Of a stretch of 9,638 nt of DNA, positions 6,623 to 9,638 are shown one piece after another. How positions within the stretch are numbered: position 1 is the first letter of the stretch; the number at the start of each line of letters is the position of its first letter. The translations under genes were made by a program, and so were the position numbers. Origin of the DNA: UBA1189 sp045544835 (lineage in GTDB: Bacteria; Bacteroidota; Bacteroidia; Bacteroidales; Bacteroidaceae). The DNA lies in the NCBI GenBank assembly GCA_045544835.1, contig JAZPZS010000088.1, positions 1 through 9,638 of the forward strand, read 5' to 3'. Under the pieces are notes generated by a model that was not told the origin of the DNA, searched no databases, and saw only the letters and a list, made by a program, of their open reading frames with translations.

Positions 6623-7711
6623 ATGAATACAATGACTAAAAGTTTTCTAGCAGGTTGCGCAGCCCTTTTCTGTAGCGCCACAGCATCAGTTGCCTGTACA
6701 GGCATATCACTTACCGCCAAAGATGGTAGCTATGTGCAAGCCCGAACTATTGAGGGCGCAGCACTCAAGCTCATCAGTGAATATGTCATCATACCACGTG
6801 GCTATGAGATGCAGTCGTATACCCCAAATGCTAAGAATGGTCTGAAGTTCAAGGCCAAATATGGTGTGGTAGGATTATGTGTAGTACAAAAGGAATTCAT
6901 TGCAGAAGGCATGAATGAAGCGGGTTTGTCCACTGGACTATTCTTCTTTCCCAATTATGGCAGTTACCTACCCTACAACCCTAATGAAGCGGACCGTAGT
7001 GTAGGCGACCTGCAACTCAACGCCTGGATGCTATCACAATTTGCCACTGTTGATGAAGTGAAGGAAGCCATCACATCAGGGCAAGTGCGCGTAGTGGGAC
7101 TTGACGCTGGTTCGGTAGTACATTATCGCATTGGTGACAAGAGTGGGCGGCAGGTAGTACTCGAATTTGTCGATGGAGAGCCACATTTCTACGAGAACAC
7201 CGTAGGGGTACTCACCAACTCACCAGGATTCCCCTGGCATCTAGCCAATCTTAACAACTACGTTAACCTCTTCCCGGGCAGTGCCCCCAACCAACTACTT
7301 GGACAACAAGCGTTGAGTCCCTTTGGGGGCAACTCGGGAATGCTCGGGCTGCCAGGTGATGCCACCCCACCCTCACGCTTCGTTCGTGCAGCCTTCTATC
7401 GCAACACGGCTCCTCAACGTCCCGACGGATTCAGCACTGTGACCCAGTGTTTCCATCTGCTCAACAACTTTGACATCCCTATCGGAGTGGAGCACAAAAA
7501 GGGGGAAGGACCCGATATTCCAAGTGCAACTCAATGGACATCGGCCATAGACCTCACGAATGGTAAGGTATACTACAAGACATCGTATAATAACACCATA
7601 CGATGCATTGATCTCAAAAGTATCGATTTCAGCAAAGTGGAATACCAATGGCACCCTATGGATAAGAGTGAAGTACAACCTGTAGAGATGATTCCAATAA
7701 AACATTCTTAG
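6623..7711 (+). CDS. Choloylglycine hydrolase-family linear amide C-N hydrolase (Ntn-hydrolase, C59)
   Basis: This family contains bile salt hydrolases, penicillin V acylases and other N-acyl amide hydrolases. The 362-residue precursor has a Sec signal peptide that should be cut after SVA, leaving Cys25 as the N-terminal nucleophile, so maturation and export are coupled. The mature start CTGISLTAKDG aligns closely with the Clostridium perfringens bile salt hydrolase. Cys25 and Arg41 match Cys2 and Arg18, while Glu44 replaces Asp21. Asn98 (EGMNEAGLS), Asn199 (LTNSPGF) and Arg252 (TPPSRFVRA) are likely equivalents of Asn82, Asn175 and Arg228. The family-typical segment IPSATQWTSAIDLTNGKVYY is present. 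The protein is expected to be periplasmic. The substrate is not settled by sequence. It is divergent from the peptidase, with no clear promoter of its own. Met4 is a possible alternative start. Confidence 0.92.
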   Translation: MNTMTKSFLAGCAALFCSATASVACTGISLTAKDGSYVQARTIEGAALKLISEYVIIPRGYEMQSYTPNAKNGLKFKAKYGVVGLCVVQKEFIAEGMNEAGLSTGLFFFPNYGSYLPYNPNEADRSVGDLQLNAWMLSQFATVDEVKEAITSGQVRVVGLDAGSVVHYRIGDKSGRQVVLEFVDGEPHFYENTVGVLTNSPGFPWHLANLNNYVNLFPGSAPNQLLGQQALSPFGGNSGMLGLPGDATPPSRFVRAAFYRNTAPQRPDGFSTVTQCFHLLNNFDIPIGVEHKKGEGPDIPSATQWTSAIDLTNGKVYYKTSYNNTIRCIDLKSIDFSKVEYQWHPMDKSEVQPVEMIPIKHS

Positions 7712-7820
7712 AACATCGACTCTTCCTCCTGATTCCAATGAACCACGAAACCTTCGCAAGAATGGGTTGCGCTCGTTGTAAGCAGAAGCAAGATGCAGCA
7801 TCGAAATATAAATAAAAGAA
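7712..7820. other. Convergent intergenic region without a recognised gene
   Basis: The gap between the two convergent genes runs from 7712 to 7945. Its first half is richer in G+C than the AT-rich tail and contains a 10-bp direct repeat TGATTCCAAT (7689-7698, in the end of the hydrolase gene, and 7730-7739). The block from about 7740 to 7805 gives open frames on the minus strand, but none has a believable start, so I call no gene. A terminator follows at 7821-7855; 7856-7945 is AT-rich and shows nothing further. Confidence 0.5.
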
Positions 7821-7855
7821 GAAGAGGGAACATCCATTTACGATGCCCCCTCTTC
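7821..7855 (-). terminator. Rho-independent terminator between convergent genes
   Basis: An 8-bp stem (gaagaggg at 7821-7828 with ccctcttc at 7848-7855) continues after a 2x2 internal loop into a CATC/GATG stem (7831-7834 with 7842-7845) and a 7-nt loop. Read on the minus strand it is followed by a T-rich tract (TTCTTTTATTTATATTT), so it best serves the transglutaminase-like gene ending at 7946. It may also stop + strand transcripts, but the + side tail is not T-rich. Confidence 0.7.
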
Positions 7856-7945
7856 CTGTCCATACATTTACCGAAAAGATAAAAAACATATCGCTTCTTA
7901 GGGTTTGCTTCTATAACTCTGTCACAAAAAATTTCTTATTCGAGA

Positions 7946-9397
7946 TTAAATTTTTACAATCACAGCCTTCTCATTACGGCAATCGGGCATTGCTTCCCCT
8001 ATATTTGCTCCAATATACGTCGGGTCACAAATTGTATACCTCTTACCCGACAAGATGATATGGTCACCATCCATCTCATCTACGAATCGAACAGCCGTAG
8101 CCAAATGACGAGGATAGTTAAGCAACACAACATCCAATCCCAACAGATCACGCACAAGGATGGAGTAGAAGATAGAACGGTCTTCACAATCACAATAGGG
8201 ATAGTAGAGCATCTCATCTGCAAATAGCGGACGTTCTACGCCAAACTGCACATCATCGGTTTGGTATTCGAAGGCATTCTGCACAAAATGCAACAATACA
8301 TTGGCCGCCTCGGCCTTGCTCTTCCCTTCAATTGCCTGACGCAACTTGGGATAAAGTGCCGATTTTGCTTTGCTGCTCAACGAGGCTGTTGAATAAAAGT
8401 TCCATTGGGCATTGCGTGGATAATCATCATAGAAATCTATAAGATTTTGGTTTACCGTCACCGCAACTTTTGTCAGTTTTCCATCAGTTAATGTACGTTG
8501 AACTCCATTCTTCACTTTCAAGTTAGGGACGGAAGCCATATAAAGTGACATGCCTCTTTCTTGCGGGAAGGAACGGTTGTATACATAGAACGATTTGCCG
8601 CGTGAGTTATCATCCATTATATAATAAGGAGTGCCGTCGATGGTGAGGTAAGAGTAGTTATATACCTCTTGCTCAATGGGGAGCAACAAGACCAGTCGGT
8701 TGTCAGTACGTGCTATGCGCACTTTATACCCAGACTGCACGAGCAAATACATTTGCAACAATACCGCCTCGTTATGATTGGTCGTAGAAAAAAAACTATC
8801 AGTCATCACTTGTATCAGACGTACATACCCCCAATCGCAGAGATTTAGTTTCTTCCTGTAATTGGAACATTCGGCCAACAGGGGAAGGTACTTGTCGTCG
8901 GAAAGCAATGTCCAAGCATCGGCCACTTGCTCTTCGCTCGTGCCTTGCAGACGATACTTATGGGCATCGGTCAGCGACACACGGCATGGAGTACCATAGT
9001 ATATGAAGGAGAAGCCCGCAGTAGCAGGTTTCACTTCAGGCAATGGTACGGCTGGAACGACAGGCTTGGTAGGCTTCGCGGGCGATACGACCTTACCCAT
9101 CGGCAAGGTCGTGTTCCCGGGCGTATCATCGGTAGTCTTCACCACTGGACGCGGTGGTTCGGGACGTGACGGTACAGGCTTGGCCGCGTTGGAGGAGAAC
9201 TTCGTCCATGCCTTGCGCATATATTCGGCATATTCGGCATTCAGCTTCGCGCGGTATGCCTCAAAGTCCTCTTTCTGCTGCTTGCTGTAGGCGTTGAACT
9301 GCCGCTGTTGTTGCTGCTTGTATGCCTCAAAGTCGGTTTGTGCCGACAATTGGGACATACTAAGCAACAAAGCCAATAGGGTAATGCGTGTCCTCAT
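7946..9397 (-). CDS. Secreted transglutaminase-like cysteine protein with N-terminal 11-residue repeats
   Basis: The 483-residue precursor has a signal peptide (residues 1 to about 19, cleavage near LSA-QT). A Gln/Lys-rich helical segment follows, in which aromatic residues recur every 11 residues (Phe23, Phe34, Phe45, Tyr56; FEAY, FNAY, FEAY, YAEY). Next is a Pro/Thr-rich linker, about residues 71-125. The C-terminal part carries a transglutaminase-like triad: Cys404 in YCDCEDRSIFYS, His431 in NYPRHLATAV and Asp458 in YTICDPTYIG. Such domains act as cysteine peptidases or acyl transferases. Residues about 205-263 look like a degenerate copy of the same fold, with Arg234 at the His position, Asp262 kept and no Cys. 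The gene follows the LamG gene after 12 bp, so it is the second or a later gene of an operon. Substrate and role are unknown. I infer an envelope-located enzyme; the triad is convincing, the exact family less so. Confidence 0.8.
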   Translation of the reverse strand: MRTRITLLALLLSMSQLSAQTDFEAYKQQQQRQFNAYSKQQKEDFEAYRAKLNAEYAEYMRKAWTKFSSNAAKPVPSRPEPPRPVVKTTDDTPGNTTLPMGKVVSPAKPTKPVVPAVPLPEVKPATAGFSFIYYGTPCRVSLTDAHKYRLQGTSEEQVADAWTLLSDDKYLPLLAECSNYRKKLNLCDWGYVRLIQVMTDSFFSTTNHNEAVLLQMYLLVQSGYKVRIARTDNRLVLLLPIEQEVYNYSYLTIDGTPYYIMDDNSRGKSFYVYNRSFPQERGMSLYMASVPNLKVKNGVQRTLTDGKLTKVAVTVNQNLIDFYDDYPRNAQWNFYSTASLSSKAKSALYPKLRQAIEGKSKAEAANVLLHFVQNAFEYQTDDVQFGVERPLFADEMLYYPYCDCEDRSIFYSILVRDLLGLDVVLLNYPRHLATAVRFVDEMDGDHIILSGKRYTICDPTYIGANIGEAMPDCRNEKAVIVKI

Positions 9398-9409
9398 GAC
9401 TCACTTTGA

Positions 9410-9638
9410 TTACTTCTCTTTTTCATAAAGGTACTCGACCTCATCATCGCTCAGCGCCTTGTCGTTGTAGATGCGGAGATTGTCGACTATCATATTAGAG
9501 GTATGCCATGCCTCACCTAATTTTCCGCCAAATATAAATTTCTCGTACTCTTCTGGATATGATTTCAAAGAGCATAGGTCAACAAGTTCACCATTGAGAT
9601 AGAGCTTTAGTTCATGAGCCCCATACTCTCCATATGAA
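9410..9638 (-). CDS. C-terminal part of a LamG/concanavalin A-like domain protein, 5' end outside window
   Basis: An open minus-strand frame enters from the right edge and ends at TAA (9410-9412), giving the last 75 residues. It reads SYGEYGAHELKLYLNGELVD, then FIFGGKLGEAWHTSNMIVDN, and ends LRIYNDKALSDDEVEYLYEKEK. The pattern of a strand with LYLNGELVD, a later GG, then a D-N-L-R-I-Y-N-K-A-L-S-x-x-E-V-x-x-L-Y ending is characteristic of LamG/laminin-G-like jelly-roll domains, which bind glycans or proteins on exported bacterial proteins. Only the final domain is visible, so the overall architecture and any signal peptide are unknown. The transglutaminase-like gene starts 12 bp after the stop, which indicates co-transcription. 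Confidence 0.85.
   Translation of the reverse strand, partial: SYGEYGAHELKLYLNGELVDLCSLKSYPEEYEKFIFGGKLGEAWHTSNMIVDNLRIYNDKALSDDEVEYLYEKEK

Noticed and set aside
6623..6700. Lipoprotein signal (LAGC at residues 9-12) in the amide hydrolase
   Set aside because: The hydrophobic segment before Cys12 is too short and hydrophobic sequence continues after it. Cleavage before Cys25 is required to expose the Ntn nucleophile and fits the family alignment.
6623..7711. Naming the gene bsh (bile salt hydrolase)
   Set aside because: The family also includes penicillin V and other N-acyl amide hydrolases, and the Glu44 substitution makes the substrate uncertain.
7373..7837. A 154-codon minus-strand frame overlapping the end of the amide hydrolase
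   Set aside because: Most of it is antisense to the conserved hydrolase C-terminus, and the remainder has no recognisable domain or start context.

Overview
The window looks like chromosomal DNA from a Bacteroidota (order Bacteroidales, for example Prevotella or Bacteroides relatives); I cannot fix the genus. Three gene starts are preceded by the Bacteroidetes sigma-type promoter (TTTG, 20 bp, TAnnTTTG). There are no strong Shine-Dalgarno sites. The gene content also fits the group: a eukaryotic-type glycogen branching enzyme, an S46 dipeptidyl-peptidase with a DEGMW mature start, and a secreted choloylglycine-hydrolase-family protein.

Layout: all genes but one lie on the minus strand. From left to right in + coordinates they are: the 5' part of a glycogen branching enzyme (1-1469, cut by the window edge); a YhcH/YjgK/YiaL (DUF386) sugar-anomerase-like protein (1564-2004) with its own promoter inside the preceding gene; an inositol-monophosphatase-family phosphatase (2115-2927); a secreted protein of 14 tandem MORN repeats (2972-4126); a strong symmetrical terminator (4281-4319); and a secreted S46 dipeptidyl-peptidase of DPP7 type (4339-6498). 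Divergent from the peptidase is the only + strand gene, a periplasmic Ntn-hydrolase of the choloylglycine hydrolase family (6623-7711). A convergent gap with a terminator (7821-7855) follows. Last come a secreted transglutaminase-like cysteine protein (7946-9397) and, 12 bp upstream of it in the same direction, the 3' end of a LamG/concanavalin-like protein (9410-9638, cut by the edge).

How the genes fit together: the MORN and phosphatase genes are probably co-transcribed (44 bp gap, promoter only ahead of MORN). The DUF386 gene has its own promoter and may read on into the branching enzyme through an unusual palindrome of 8-bp repeats. The middle block, bounded by two terminators, holds two divergent exported hydrolases, for peptides and for linear amides. 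The right-hand pair (LamG, then transglutaminase-like) looks like an envelope or surface operon.

The least ordinary items are the transglutaminase-like protein (11-residue N-terminal repeat, Pro-rich linker, and a probable degenerate copy of the catalytic domain ahead of the active one), the octamer-repeat palindrome at 1484-1566, and the exported all-MORN protein. I saw no CRISPR array, tRNA, rRNA, insertion sequence or phage gene, and no gene-free stretch longer than about 235 bp.
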